64,000 nt of DNA from Neisseria mucosa. Its GTDB lineage: Bacteria; Pseudomonadota; Gammaproteobacteria; Burkholderiales; Neisseriaceae. Below the pieces are notes generated by a model. The model made no database searches. It was not told the origin of the DNA and worked only from the letters and a program-made list of their open reading frames with translations. The stretch covers positions 1-64,000 of the forward strand of contig NZ_POWX01000001.1 in NCBI RefSeq assembly GCF_003044445.1, given 5' to 3'. Positions 7,805 through 16,601 of this stretch are shown here, in pieces; within the stretch, counting starts at the first letter, position 1; each line of letters starts with the position of its first letter. The position numbers were made by a program, and so were the translations under genes.

Positions 7805-8461
7805 ATGGATTTTGAAAAAGCGCGGTTCAACATGGTCGAGCAGCAAATCCGTCCGTGGGATGTATTGGATTTTGACGTTTTGGACGCTTTGGAGGAGATT
7901 CCGCGCGAGCGTTTCGTGAACGAGTCTTTGCAGGGCTTGGCGTATGCCGACATGGAGCTGCCGCTTGCCAATGGTCATAAGATGCTCGAGCCGAAAGTCG
8001 TGGCGCGGTTGGCGCAGGGTTTGAAGCTGACCCAAACCGATACGGTTCTGGAAATTGGCACGGGTTCGGGCTATGCGACCGCGCTCTTGGCGAAACTGGC
8101 GGGCAAAGTGGTTTCAGATGACCTCGATGCCGAGCAGCAAAACCGCGCCAAAGCAGTGTTGGACGGTTTGGCTTTGGACAACATCGATTATGTGCAAAAC
8201 AACGGGCTGACTGAGCCTTCCGCAGGCGCGCCGTTTGATGCGGTTTACGTCGGCGGCGCGGTGGATCGCGTGCCCGAAGTATTGAAAGAGCAGTTGAAAG
8301 ACGGCGGCCGCATGGCAGTCATCGTCGGTCGTCAGCCGGTACAGCGCGCGCTGCTGATTACGCGCAAGGGCGATCAATTTGAAGAAAAAGTCTTGTTCGA
8401 CACGCTGGTCGCGCATTTGGACGATAAAGAAAACCGTCCTTTCGGCGATTTCGATTTTTAA
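7805..8461 (+). CDS. protein-L-isoaspartate O-methyltransferase family protein
   Basis: A 218-aa SAM-dependent methyltransferase of the PCMT family. The conserved N-terminal helix M-V-E-Q-Q-I-R-P is present, as is the SAM-binding loop VLEIGTGSGYATALLA (about residues 81-96). VGGAVDRVPEVLKEQLKDGG aligns with the family's later motif. The usual acidic strand after motif I reads VVSDDLDAEQ, where the DNA is a near-perfect DUS. True isoaspartate repair activity is uncertain because many short PCMT-like proteins lack it. GGAGCAC precedes the start. Confidence 0.82.
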   Translation: MDFEKARFNMVEQQIRPWDVLDFDVLDALEEIPRERFVNESLQGLAYADMELPLANGHKMLEPKVVARLAQGLKLTQTDTVLEIGTGSGYATALLAKLAGKVVSDDLDAEQQNRAKAVLDGLALDNIDYVQNNGLTEPSAGAPFDAVYVGGAVDRVPEVLKEQLKDGGRMAVIVGRQPVQRALLITRKGDQFEEKVLFDTLVAHLDDKENRPFGDFDF

Positions 8462-8475
8462 TCTTTTTTGAACTC

Positions 8476-8528
8476 AAAGGTCGTCTGAAAACCAGCCGGA
8501 CATGGCGAAACGTTTTCAGACGACCTTT
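8476..8528 (+). terminator. DUS inverted-repeat terminator after Pcm-like gene
   Basis: Perfect 17-base arms (8476-8492 and 8512-8528) lie 15 bases after the stop and ahead of the rhodanese gene. Confidence 0.75.
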
Positions 8529-8560
8529 CATTGTTTCCATCATTTCACACACACAACATC

Positions 8561-8887
8561 ATGACGATTCCACAACTCACCCCGTTGCAACTGCAACAAT
8601 GGCAGCAAGAAGGCCGCGCGTTCCATCTGTTGGACGTGCGCACCGACGAGGAAACCGCCGTCTGCGCCCTGCCCGATGCCATCCATATCCCGATGAACCT
8701 GATTCCACTGCGCCAAAACGAGCTGCCCGACGACGATTTGCCGATTGTGGTTTACTGCCACCACGGCATCCGCAGCCTGCATACGGCGATGTATCTGGCG
8801 GACGCGGGTTTTGAAAATCTGTTTAACCTGCAAGGCGGGATTGATGCTTGGGCTTTGCAGGTGGATGGGACGATGGCGAGATATTGA
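8561..8887 (+). CDS. single-domain rhodanese-like protein
   Basis: A 108-aa rhodanese-fold protein with LLDVRTDEE near the N-terminus, the active-site loop VVYCHHGIRS whose cysteine would carry the persulfide, and the closing NLQGGIDAWA strand. This is the GlpE/PspE size class of thiosulfate or persulfide sulfurtransferases; the physiological sulfur donor is unknown. The ATG at 8561 was chosen because the upstream part of the frame overlaps the preceding hairpin. It stands alone between two DUS hairpins. Confidence 0.88.
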   Translation: MTIPQLTPLQLQQWQQEGRAFHLLDVRTDEETAVCALPDAIHIPMNLIPLRQNELPDDDLPIVVYCHHGIRSLHTAMYLADAGFENLFNLQGGIDAWALQVDGTMARY

Positions 8888-8895
8888 TAACGCCA

Positions 8896-8942
8896 AAAGG
8901 TCGTCTGAAAACCTGGATTCTGTTTTTTTTCAGACGACCTTC
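8896..8942. terminator. DUS hairpin between rhodanese gene and slyX
   Basis: Opposed DUS copies at about 8896-8911 and 8925-8942 are separated by a T-rich loop. The hairpin lies between converging genes and can terminate both. Confidence 0.75.
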
Positions 8943-8957
8943 TTTCATATTCCCGCT

Positions 8958-9185
8958 TCAATAATGCGGCGGAATTTCATCACGCAGGCTGTAAGGTTCG
9001 CGCTCTCCGTTTGCGCCTTTGTCTTGCATTTTCTGATAAAGCAGCCTCAACTGCGCCTGCTGTAAATCCAGCGTCTGCTGCATTTTCGCCACCGTATCGT
9101 TCAGGCTGCCAATTAAGTCTTCCTGAAGCACGGTTTGGATTTCCAGCTCGGTGATGCGGTGTTCCAATTCGTCCATTTCGCTCAT
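8958..9185 (-). CDS. slyX: SlyX family coiled-coil protein
   Basis: A 75-aa, almost wholly helical protein with heptad-like leucines (LEHRITELEIQTVLQEDLI), a helix turn, and the C-terminal DEIPPHY signature of SlyX. Function is unknown in all bacteria. Its ATG follows the stop of the antiporter gene directly (TAA-ATG), so the two are translationally coupled. Confidence 0.9.
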   Translation of the reverse strand: MSEMDELEHRITELEIQTVLQEDLIGSLNDTVAKMQQTLDLQQAQLRLLYQKMQDKGANGEREPYSLRDEIPPHY

Positions 9186-10559
9186 TTACAGCACCATCGC
9201 GGCAATCCAGCCGGCAATCATCAGCGGGATGTTGTAGTGGATAAAGGTCGGGATGACTGAGTCGCGGATGTGGTCGTGTTGTCCGTCAGCGTTCAAACCC
9301 ATGGTCGGGCCGAGCGTCGAGTCGGAAGCGGGCGAACCGGCATCGCCCAACGCGCCCGCCGTGCCGACGATGGCAACGGTTGCCAGCGGCGAGAAGCCGA
9401 GGCTGATACACAGCGGCACATAAATCGCGGTAATAATCGGCAAAGTGGAGAAAGAAGAGCCGATACCCATGGTAACCAATAATCCGACAAACAACATGGC
9501 AAATGCCCCCATGCCTTTATTGCTGCCGAAAAGCTGCATACTGTGTTCGACCAGTGGTTTGATTTCGCCTGTCGCAGTCATGACTGCCGCAAAGCCTTGT
9601 GCTGCAATCATGATAAAACCGACCATCGCCATCATTTTTATGCCTTCGCCGAACACATCACTGGCGGCATTACGGTTCATCACGCCAAGCATCATGAAGA
9701 CGGCAAAACCCAGCATCGCGCCCAATACCAGCGAATCTTCATACATCAACTGAATCGCAAAACACACGCCGATTGCGATTGCCGCCACCAGACTGCGGTA
9801 AGCTGAAGGTTGCGGTTGTTCGGATGCTTCGCGGTTGTCCTCGGTATCAACGGTATTGGTTTGATAAGAACGCGGTTTGCGGTAATGGATAAACGCCAAA
9901 ATCAGCCCCGAAACCATACCCAAGGCAGGAATCGCCATCGCGTGCATGACGCTGATGTCTTTTACATCCATACCCGCAGATTTGATGTTGCCCAAAAGAA
10001 TGTCGTTTAAGAAAATCGCACCGAAGCCGAAAGGCAGGAACATATAAGTCGTAACCAATCCGAACGTAATCACGCAAGTAATCAATCGGCGGTCAACTTT
10101 CAAACGGTTAAACACCAGCAAAAGCGGCGGAATAATCATCGGAATGAAGGCGATATGGATAGGCACGACGTTTTGACTCATGATGCCCATCGCCAAAATA
10201 ATCAGCAACAGCGTCCATTTCACCGAACTCTCGCCTTTTACTGCATCCTGACTGCCATTGAGTTTGCGGATAATGCCGCCCGCAAGCTGCTGCGGCAGCC
10301 CGGAATAGGTAATCGCCATCGCGAACGCACCGAGCATCGCATAAGACAAAGAAATCCGCGCGCCGCCCTTCAGACCTTCGTTAAACACGGGAATAATCCC
10401 CGACTGAGTAACATTGCCAGCCGCATCCACGACGTTTTCCAGCGGCATTCCGGCCACCAAGCCGCCGACGAACGCACCGACAGTCAGGCTCAATACGACG
10501 TGTACGCGCGACAGCGACAACACGAGCATCACGATTACTGCAATCACTACGGCATTCAT
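9186..10559 (-). CDS. NhaC/YuiF-type Na+/H+ antiporter family protein
   Basis: A 457-aa integral membrane protein with about twelve hydrophobic segments and two inverted halves. There is a hydrophilic loop near residues 235-255. Glycine-rich re-entrant segments such as GIGSSFSTLPI and GTAGALGDAGSPASDS resemble ion-binding regions of this transporter class. The family is annotated as Na+/H+ antiporter, though relatives have also been proposed as amino-acid carriers, so the substrate is open. It is followed immediately by slyX. The start ATG lies 9-12 bases after a single DUS whose AGG may serve as ribosome binding site. Confidence 0.75.
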   Translation of the reverse strand: MNAVVIAVIVMLVLSLSRVHVVLSLTVGAFVGGLVAGMPLENVVDAAGNVTQSGIIPVFNEGLKGGARISLSYAMLGAFAMAITYSGLPQQLAGGIIRKLNGSQDAVKGESSVKWTLLLIILAMGIMSQNVVPIHIAFIPMIIPPLLLVFNRLKVDRRLITCVITFGLVTTYMFLPFGFGAIFLNDILLGNIKSAGMDVKDISVMHAMAIPALGMVSGLILAFIHYRKPRSYQTNTVDTEDNREASEQPQPSAYRSLVAAIAIGVCFAIQLMYEDSLVLGAMLGFAVFMMLGVMNRNAASDVFGEGIKMMAMVGFIMIAAQGFAAVMTATGEIKPLVEHSMQLFGSNKGMGAFAMLFVGLLVTMGIGSSFSTLPIITAIYVPLCISLGFSPLATVAIVGTAGALGDAGSPASDSTLGPTMGLNADGQHDHIRDSVIPTFIHYNIPLMIAGWIAAMVL

Positions 10560-10692
10560 GCCTTTTCTCCATTTCAGACGACCTGTCGGCCATCTATTTA
10601 TATATTAAAAGAAACATCATAACCTAACATGATTTAACACGCTAGGGCAAACCGCCTTTCAGACGACCCGCCCTACCCCGCTGCCTAAAATA
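10560..10692. other. upstream region of the antiporter gene
   Basis: No gene is visible here. The stretch holds two single DUS copies (about 10572 and 10660, both reading TTCAGACGACC on the plus strand) and AT-rich sequence that probably contains the leftward promoter of the antiporter-slyX unit. Confidence 0.45.
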
Positions 10693-10735
10693 AAGGTCGT
10701 CTGAAAACAAGTGAAACAAGTTTTCAGACGACCTT
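10693..10735. terminator. DUS inverted-repeat hairpin
   Basis: Perfect 16-base arms (10693-10708 and 10720-10735) with an 11-nt loop. It lies downstream of the TPR gene and its palindromes, and upstream of the leftward antiporter gene. Confidence 0.7.
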
Positions 10736-10804
10736 GGGTGGGTTTTGGGTTGCAAGCACCGCGTGCGTGCGTATCGCATACACCTTATACCCGATGCCCA
10801 GTTT

Positions 10805-10882
10805 CAGTAGGTCGGATTCTCGAATCCGACGGCTATTTGAGATGACAGCGGCTTTTGTCGGATACAAGTATCCGACCTACTG
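10805..10882. repeat. 78-bp paired-palindrome element
   Basis: The outer ends are a perfect 13-bp inverted repeat, CAGTAGGTCGGAT (10805-10817) against ATCCGACCTACTG (10870-10882). Each end forms its own 20-bp palindrome: GTCGGATT/AATCCGAC around CTCG at 10811-10830, and GTCGGATA/TATCCGAC around CAAG at 10857-10876. This two-hairpin layout resembles REP/BIME-type elements. It ends 4 bases past the stop of the TPR gene and could act as its terminator or mRNA 3' stabiliser. Confidence 0.75.
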
Positions 10883-10886
10883 CTGG

Positions 10887-12758
10887 TTAATCCTTTTTAA
10901 TCGGCGGATTGGCATTAATCGGCAACGACGAGCGGGAAACTTTAACGTTTGGATAATGCTTGCGCATCAAATGCTGAAACACTTCCGCCTTGCGCTCTTT
11001 TCCACTCTTTTCGTAATTCGTTCCCAAAATGACTTCGTCCACAATATCGCGTATATCGGCATAAGGCAGATAGACGGATTTTGTGGTTGGGCAATATTCG
11101 ATTTTGTCCGAACCGATTTGTTCAATTTTCAGCAATCGGAACTCTTCCTCATCACGGAAAGCAAAATCTTTAAATAGATAGCGGATATATTCCAAAGCTT
11201 TTTTGTCTTCATCGCTGATATTATTAGATTTTTCCATTAACTCCATCAACGCTTTTTCAAGCTTGTCGATACGCAATTGATGCCAACTTGGATTTTTTCC
11301 TACAGGTTTTAATCGAATGCCGAATTTTAGTTTATTCTTATTCAACAACCATTTACCACATTTCTCTTCAGCAATATATTCATCGTGATAAGCGATATAA
11401 GCTACCTGATAAAGCGGCAGGTTTTCATCTTCTGAACCCGCTACATCTGCCTCTATTGACTCTTTGAAACCTTTATTCTGTTTATTTGTAAAACTTCTGA
11501 ACGAAGCAGAAATATCAGGCTCTTTCAACCAATCCCCGCTTTTATTAAATACCAAGCAGCAACCCGACGCTTCTACGCCGTTTTCTTTACCATACAGGCG
11601 GAACTGGTTCAAATCGTTTACGCGGCTGGAAAAGCAGGTAAAGAAAGCATTATAGGCAGGGCATTCAGCCTTGTTTTCCAATTCCAAATCCTGCAGATTC
11701 AGCAGCTCCAACAGCCCTTCCCCTTCGGTCGGGTCGTTCATATAAGTGGAGCTGCCAATTCTCATTGGACTAACCTTATTACTGTCAACAGAAACTTTAT
11801 CATCGGCTTTATCACTGACAATGCCGAATAATCTTTCGCATACTGAAGGCGAAGTATAATGGGCAAGAGGAGTTGATCCTAATTCCATAGGAGGGATATT
11901 TAAAACTGCCAGAATGGTAGTGATGGCGTTTATTAATCCTCCTTCTTGAGTTTGAAATAAATCTCGTTGTATTTTCTGTTCTTTCCATTCGAAATATCTG
12001 CCCCATCTTTCTTGAACTGATGATAGTAATTTCTTAGAAAGCTCCAGTCGTTGTTGACAATATTTATCATTCTGTTCAAGCTCAGCTGCCACTTCAGTTT
12101 CGACCTTTAGGGCCTGCTGAAAATAACAAATGCCTAGTATAGATTCGGCTTCGTTCTGTTTCTGAATGCTGTTTTTGCCCTCCAACTGTTTAGCAAGATA
12201 CAAATACTGTTGAAAATGCTCAATAGCCTGCCTAAACAACTCATCCGCAGCATTACCTTTGGCTTGTATTGTCTGTATTAAATGGCAAAAACCTAGCCAA
12301 GATTGAGCATTGATTTGTTCCTGAATACTGTTTGTGCCTTTCAACTTTTTGGCAAATTCCAACGATTGCTGGAAATGCTCAACTGCCTGTACAAATAACT
12401 GTTCCGAATCCTTTCCTCTAACTTTCATCGCTTGCTTTAAATAGCAATGACCTAACCAATGTTGGGCATGGTTTTGTTCTTGAAAGCTGTTTTGTTCATC
12501 TACCAGCTGTTCGGCAAGCAATAATTGCTGGTGGAAATGCTCAACTGCCTGTACAAATAACTGTTCCGAATCCTTGCCTTTGGCTTTCATCGCCTGCTCT
12601 AAATAGCAACGGCCTAGCCAATGTTGTGCATTGATCAGAATCTTGCTCTTTTTATCTTCAATCCCATCTAAAGCCTGATTCAGCTTCTCAATCGCTTCGT
12701 CAAATTTTTTGTTATTAAATAACTCTATGCCTTCATTAATTAAATCTTGAGCATTCAT
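10887..12758 (-). CDS. TPR-like repeat protein with C-terminal DUF2971 domain
   Basis: A 623-aa soluble protein. Residues about 5-245 are TPR-like helical repeats: four units of about 53-54 residues begin with A-Q-H-W-L-G or variants at 44, 98, 151 and 204, with inter-helix cysteines (C51, C105). Residues about 298-600 carry DUF2971 hallmarks: AHYTS (299-303), YMNDPTEGE (339-347), CFSSRVNDLNQFRLYG (375-390) and a late FRDEEEFRLL. The DUF has no proven biochemical role. The H-Y-T start and late glutamate are reminiscent of ADP-ribosyltransferase triads, which is my inference. AGGGATAAG precedes the ATG. It is a lone gene flanked by repeats, with lower GC than its neighbours, suggesting accessory origin. 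Confidence 0.8.
   Translation of the reverse strand: MNAQDLINEGIELFNNKKFDEAIEKLNQALDGIEDKKSKILINAQHWLGRCYLEQAMKAKGKDSEQLFVQAVEHFHQQLLLAEQLVDEQNSFQEQNHAQHWLGHCYLKQAMKVRGKDSEQLFVQAVEHFQQSLEFAKKLKGTNSIQEQINAQSWLGFCHLIQTIQAKGNAADELFRQAIEHFQQYLYLAKQLEGKNSIQKQNEAESILGICYFQQALKVETEVAAELEQNDKYCQQRLELSKKLLSSVQERWGRYFEWKEQKIQRDLFQTQEGGLINAITTILAVLNIPPMELGSTPLAHYTSPSVCERLFGIVSDKADDKVSVDSNKVSPMRIGSSTYMNDPTEGEGLLELLNLQDLELENKAECPAYNAFFTCFSSRVNDLNQFRLYGKENGVEASGCCLVFNKSGDWLKEPDISASFRSFTNKQNKGFKESIEADVAGSEDENLPLYQVAYIAYHDEYIAEEKCGKWLLNKNKLKFGIRLKPVGKNPSWHQLRIDKLEKALMELMEKSNNISDEDKKALEYIRYLFKDFAFRDEEEFRLLKIEQIGSDKIEYCPTTKSVYLPYADIRDIVDEVILGTNYEKSGKERKAEVFQHLMRKHYPNVKVSRSSLPINANPPIKKD
12370..12575 (-). repeat. 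in-frame 162-bp direct repeat inside the TPR gene
   Basis: A 44-base segment is identical at 12370-12413 and 12532-12575, offset by 162 bases, exactly 54 codons. The flanking sequence is also strongly similar across the unit. The repeat preserves frame, so recombination between copies would add or remove one TPR unit. Confidence 0.85.
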
Positions 12759-12803
12759 TGTCTTATCCCTTTCTCAAAACAATCTGTTAAACGTCATACC
12801 ATC

Positions 12804-15593
12804 TCAATGCGCCTCTTCCCAATTCATTCCCACGCCAACCTCAGCCACCAGCGGCACTTTCAACATCCCTTCATCCACTTTCGCCATAATCTGCGGCAGT
12901 TTTTCTTTCACTAAATCCAGCTCGGCTTCGGGTACTTCCAGCACCAGTTCGTCATGCACCTGCATAATCAGTTTGCTTTGCAAGAGATCGTCTGAAAGCC
13001 AGCGGGACACGTCTATCATGGCGCGTTTGATGAGGTCGGAGGCGGTGCCTTGCATGGGGGCGTTGATGGCGGCGCGTTCGGCTCCGGCGCGGGCGTTGGC
13101 GTTTTTGTTGCGGATGTCGGGCAGGTAGAGGCGGCGGCCGAACAGGGTTTCGACGAAGCCTTGGGCGGCGGCTTGTTCTTTGGTGCGCTGCATGTATTCG
13201 GCGACGCCGGGATAGCGGGCGAAGTAGCGGTCGATGAAGGTTTTGGCGGACAGGTTGTCTATGCCCAATGATTTCGCGAGGCCGTATTGGCCCATGCCGT
13301 AAATGAGGCCGAAGTTGATGGTTTTGGCGTAGCGGCGTTGTTCGGGCGAGACGTTTTCGGGGGCGATGCCGAACACTTCGGCGGCGGTGCGACGGTGTAC
13401 GTCTTCGCCGTTTTGGAACGCGGCGATGAGGGTTTTGTCGCCGGAGAGGTGCGCCATGATGCGCAGCTCGATTTGGGAATAGTCGGCGGAAACGATGACG
13501 CTGCCTTGCGGTGCGGTGAAGGCGCGGCGTACGCGGCGGCCTTCGGCGGTGCGGATGGGGATGTTTTGCAGGTTGGGGTTGTTGCTGGCGAGGCGGCCGG
13601 TAATGGCGACGGCTTGGGCGTAGGTGGTATGCACGCGGCCGTCTTTGGGGGAAATCATTTCGGGCAGTTTGTCGGTGTAGGTGGATTTGAGTTTCGCCAG
13701 GCTGCGGTTTTGCAGGATGATTTTGGGCAAGGGGTAGTCGGGCGCGAGCTGTTCGAGCACGGCTTCGTTGGTGGAAATGCCGCCTTTGGCGGTTTTTTTC
13801 AGGCCTTTGGTGGGGATGCCCATTTTGTCGAACAGGATTTCTTGAAGCTGTTTGGGCGAGTTGAGGTTGAACGGCTGGCCTGCGGCGGAGTAGGCTTCTT
13901 GTTCGAGCTTCATCAGTTCGGCACCGAGTTCGGCGCTTTGACGGGCGAGTTCGGCGCGGTCGATTTGTACGCCGTTGCGTTCCATTTCAAATAAAACCTG
14001 TGCGACGGGTAGCTCCATTTTTTCATACATTTCAAGCTGTTTGGCGTCCATTTGCGCGCGCAGGTGCGCTTCGAGGCGCAGGGCGAAATCGGCGTCTTGG
14101 GCGGCGTATTCGGTCGCCTGCTCGATGGCGACGTCGGCAAACCCGATTTGCTTCGCGCCTTTGCCGCACAGCGATTCGTAAGTAATGGTTTCCAAGCCCA
14201 GCCAGCGTTCGGACAATTCGTCCAAGCCGTGTCCGAGATGGCTCTCGATGATGTAGGAGGCGAGCATGGCGTCGCCGGCAATGCCGTTCAGGGCGATGCC
14301 GTAGTTGGCGAAAACGTGTTGGTCGTATTTGAGGTTTTGTCCGATTTTTTTCAGGGCGGGATTTTCCAAATGTGTTTTCAGGCGACCTAATACGTCTTGC
14401 AAATCAAGCTGTTCGGGCGCAGCAGTCAGGCTGTGTCCTACGGGAATGTAAACCGCTTCGCCCGCTTGGAACGCGATGCTGATGCCGACCAGCGCGGCGT
14501 TCATTGCGTCTAGGGAAGTGGTTTCCGTATCAATGCCGATTGTGTCTGCCTGCGACAGTTTGTCCAACAAAGCGGCAAACTGCGCTTCGGTGGTAACGGC
14601 TTGATAATCCAGCTTTTCAGGGGCTGGGGCATGTTCTATGATTTTTTCAGACGACGTTTCCATGTCCAACGCCGCCTGTTCGCCTATCGTATCGCTGCCG
14701 AACAAATCGCCGTCCGCCGCTTCGTACATACGGCTTTCCGCTTCTTTCAACCAAGTGCGGAAGCCCCAGCGTTTGAAATCGACCGCAAGCTGCGACCATT
14801 TCGGCGAAGTGCGGCGCAGGCTTTCGAGGCCGTCTGAAAGCTCGGTGTGTAAATCCACATCAGTTTTAATCGTTACCAAATCATACGACAGCGGCAGTTG
14901 GGGCAACGCGGCTTGCAGGTTTTCGCCCACCTTGCCTTTGATTTCCGCAGCGTGTTCCATCACACCGGCCAGCGAGCCGTAGGCTTCCAGCCACTTCACC
15001 GCCGTTTTCGGGCCGCATTTCTCCACGCCCGGCACATTGTCCACCTTGTCGCCCATCAGCGCAAGATAATCGCGGATTTGGTCGGGGCGCACGCCGAATT
15101 TTTCTTTTACACCCTCAATATCCAGCGTTTCGCCGCTCATCGTGTTCACCAGCGTCACACGCTCATTCACCAACTGCGCCATGTCCTTATCGCCGGTAGA
15201 CACCACCACATTCCAACCCGCTTCGCCTGCCATCGCCGCCAGCGTGCCAATAACGTCATCCGCTTCCACTTGCGGAATCACCAGCACCGGCCAGCCCATC
15301 AGCCGCACCAAATCCGGCAAGGCTTCCGCCTGCGGACGCAAATCGTCCGGCATCGGCGGACGCGTCGCCTTATAGTCGGGGAACATCTCGTGGCGGAAAT
15401 TCTTGCCCTTCGCATCAAACACCACTGCGCAATAATCATGCACATAATCCGCCCGCAGACGACGCAGCATATTCAACACGCCGTAAAGCGCACCCGTCGG
15501 CGCACCGTCAGGCGCGGTCAATTGCGCCATCGCGTGATACGCGCGGTAGAGATAAGAAGAGCCGTCAACGAGGAGGAGAGTGGGTTTGGACAT
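12804..15593 (-). CDS. polA: DNA polymerase I
   Basis: A 929-aa repair and Okazaki-fragment polymerase. The 5'-3' exonuclease domain (about 1-290) starts with LLLVDGSSYLYRAYHA and has the GDKVDNVPG segment. The 3'-5' exonuclease retains its acidic pair in GIDTETTSLD, so proofreading looks intact. The Klenow polymerase has SADYSQIELRIMAHLSGD, the O-helix motif RRYAKTINFGLIYGMG and the catalytic HDELV. The start MSKPTLLLVDG is preferred over an upstream in-frame extension lacking family similarity. Several DUS-like sites lie inside (for example about 12985, 14645 and 14829), the last in the GCCGTCTGAA dialect. Confidence 0.97.
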   Translation of the reverse strand: MSKPTLLLVDGSSYLYRAYHAMAQLTAPDGAPTGALYGVLNMLRRLRADYVHDYCAVVFDAKGKNFRHEMFPDYKATRPPMPDDLRPQAEALPDLVRLMGWPVLVIPQVEADDVIGTLAAMAGEAGWNVVVSTGDKDMAQLVNERVTLVNTMSGETLDIEGVKEKFGVRPDQIRDYLALMGDKVDNVPGVEKCGPKTAVKWLEAYGSLAGVMEHAAEIKGKVGENLQAALPQLPLSYDLVTIKTDVDLHTELSDGLESLRRTSPKWSQLAVDFKRWGFRTWLKEAESRMYEAADGDLFGSDTIGEQAALDMETSSEKIIEHAPAPEKLDYQAVTTEAQFAALLDKLSQADTIGIDTETTSLDAMNAALVGISIAFQAGEAVYIPVGHSLTAAPEQLDLQDVLGRLKTHLENPALKKIGQNLKYDQHVFANYGIALNGIAGDAMLASYIIESHLGHGLDELSERWLGLETITYESLCGKGAKQIGFADVAIEQATEYAAQDADFALRLEAHLRAQMDAKQLEMYEKMELPVAQVLFEMERNGVQIDRAELARQSAELGAELMKLEQEAYSAAGQPFNLNSPKQLQEILFDKMGIPTKGLKKTAKGGISTNEAVLEQLAPDYPLPKIILQNRSLAKLKSTYTDKLPEMISPKDGRVHTTYAQAVAITGRLASNNPNLQNIPIRTAEGRRVRRAFTAPQGSVIVSADYSQIELRIMAHLSGDKTLIAAFQNGEDVHRRTAAEVFGIAPENVSPEQRRYAKTINFGLIYGMGQYGLAKSLGIDNLSAKTFIDRYFARYPGVAEYMQRTKEQAAAQGFVETLFGRRLYLPDIRNKNANARAGAERAAINAPMQGTASDLIKRAMIDVSRWLSDDLLQSKLIMQVHDELVLEVPEAELDLVKEKLPQIMAKVDEGMLKVPLVAEVGVGMNWEEAH

Positions 15594-15742
15594 GGTGAAC
15601 CTGCTTGAAATAAGTGAAAAATAGATGGATGGATTATAAAGGAAAAGGCAAGAGGTCGTCTGAAAGCAAGTTTTCATGGCATAACACGTTCCACTCAAAA
15701 CGCCCTTCCCTTTTCGCGACCAGGCCGTTAGACATTGCCGTA

Positions 15743-15774
15743 AAAAGGTCGTCTGAAATTTCAGACGACCTTTT
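15743..15774. terminator. loopless DUS palindrome terminator after thiG
   Basis: A perfect 32-bp palindrome (arms 15743-15758 and 15759-15774) with A- and T-runs at the ends lies 25 bases beyond the thiG stop. It ends the leftward thiamine operon. Confidence 0.8.
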
Positions 15775-15798
15775 CACATACCCGCAACACGCTATCCG

Positions 15799-16587
15799 TC
15801 AATATTCCGCCGAATGCCAAAACGGCTGCCCTACGGTCGGCGTACTGGCTTGCGCTTTGGTGCGTGCTTCGACCGGTTCGGCTTCAAATGCCAGCCGTCC
15901 GGATTCGACGGCGAGTGCAAAGGCGCGCGCCATGTTGACGGGGTCGCCGCTGCGGGAAACGGCGGTGTTCAGCAATACGCCGTCAAACCCCCATTCCATT
16001 ACTTGAGCCGCCTGCGAGGGCAAACCCAAGCCCGCGTCGATAATCAGCGGCGTGTCGGGCAGGCGTTCGCGCAGGACGTTCAGCGCGTAGGCGTGAACCG
16101 CGCCCAAACCCGTGCCAATCGGCGCCGCCCACGGCATCAACGCCTGACAGCCCGCGTCAAGCAGGCGGCGGCAGGCAATCAGGTCTTCGGTGCAATAAGG
16201 CAGCACTTTGAAGCCGTCTTTAATCAGGATTTCCGCCGCTTCGACGAGCTGGAACACATCGGGCTGCAGCGTGTCGTCATCGCCGATGAGTTCGAGTTTG
16301 ATCCAATCGGTTTCAAACACTTCACGCGCCATCTGCGCCGTCGTTACCGCTTCTTGCACGCTTTGGCAGCCTGCTGTGTTTGGCAGCACGGGGACGCCGC
16401 TTTCTTCCAATAGCGACCAAAATCCCTGACCGTGTGCCTCCCCGCCGCTTCCCGCGCGGCGCAGCGAGACGGTAATCATCGCGGGCTGGGCGGTTTGGAT
16501 GGATTGTTTGAGGATTTCAGGGGTCGGATAGGCAGCCGTGCCGAGCAGCAGCCGTGAAGGGAAAGTTTCTCCGTATAGGGTGAGCAT
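15799..16587 (-). CDS. thiG: thiazole synthase ThiG
   Basis: A 262-aa TIM-barrel enzyme that builds the thiazole phosphate of thiamine from deoxyxylulose phosphate, dehydroglycine and ThiS-thiocarboxylate. The Schiff-base lysine is K97 in DWIKLELIGD. Phosphate-binding segments MPWAAPIGTGLG and IIDAGLGLPSQA, and the end DGVLLNTAVSRSGDPV, are all present. It is the last gene of the leftward thi operon, separated from thiS by a Correia element. Confidence 0.96.
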   Translation of the reverse strand: MLTLYGETFPSRLLLGTAAYPTPEILKQSIQTAQPAMITVSLRRAGSGGEAHGQGFWSLLEESGVPVLPNTAGCQSVQEAVTTAQMAREVFETDWIKLELIGDDDTLQPDVFQLVEAAEILIKDGFKVLPYCTEDLIACRRLLDAGCQALMPWAAPIGTGLGAVHAYALNVLRERLPDTPLIIDAGLGLPSQAAQVMEWGFDGVLLNTAVSRSGDPVNMARAFALAVESGRLAFEAEPVEARTKAQASTPTVGQPFWHSAEY

Positions 16588-16601
16588 GATGGGTTCCTTT
16601 G

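Noticed and set aside
13050..13994. long plus-strand frames opposite polA
   Set aside because: They are antisense shadows in GC-rich codons, Gly/Val/Phe-rich, with polA motifs intact on the other strand.
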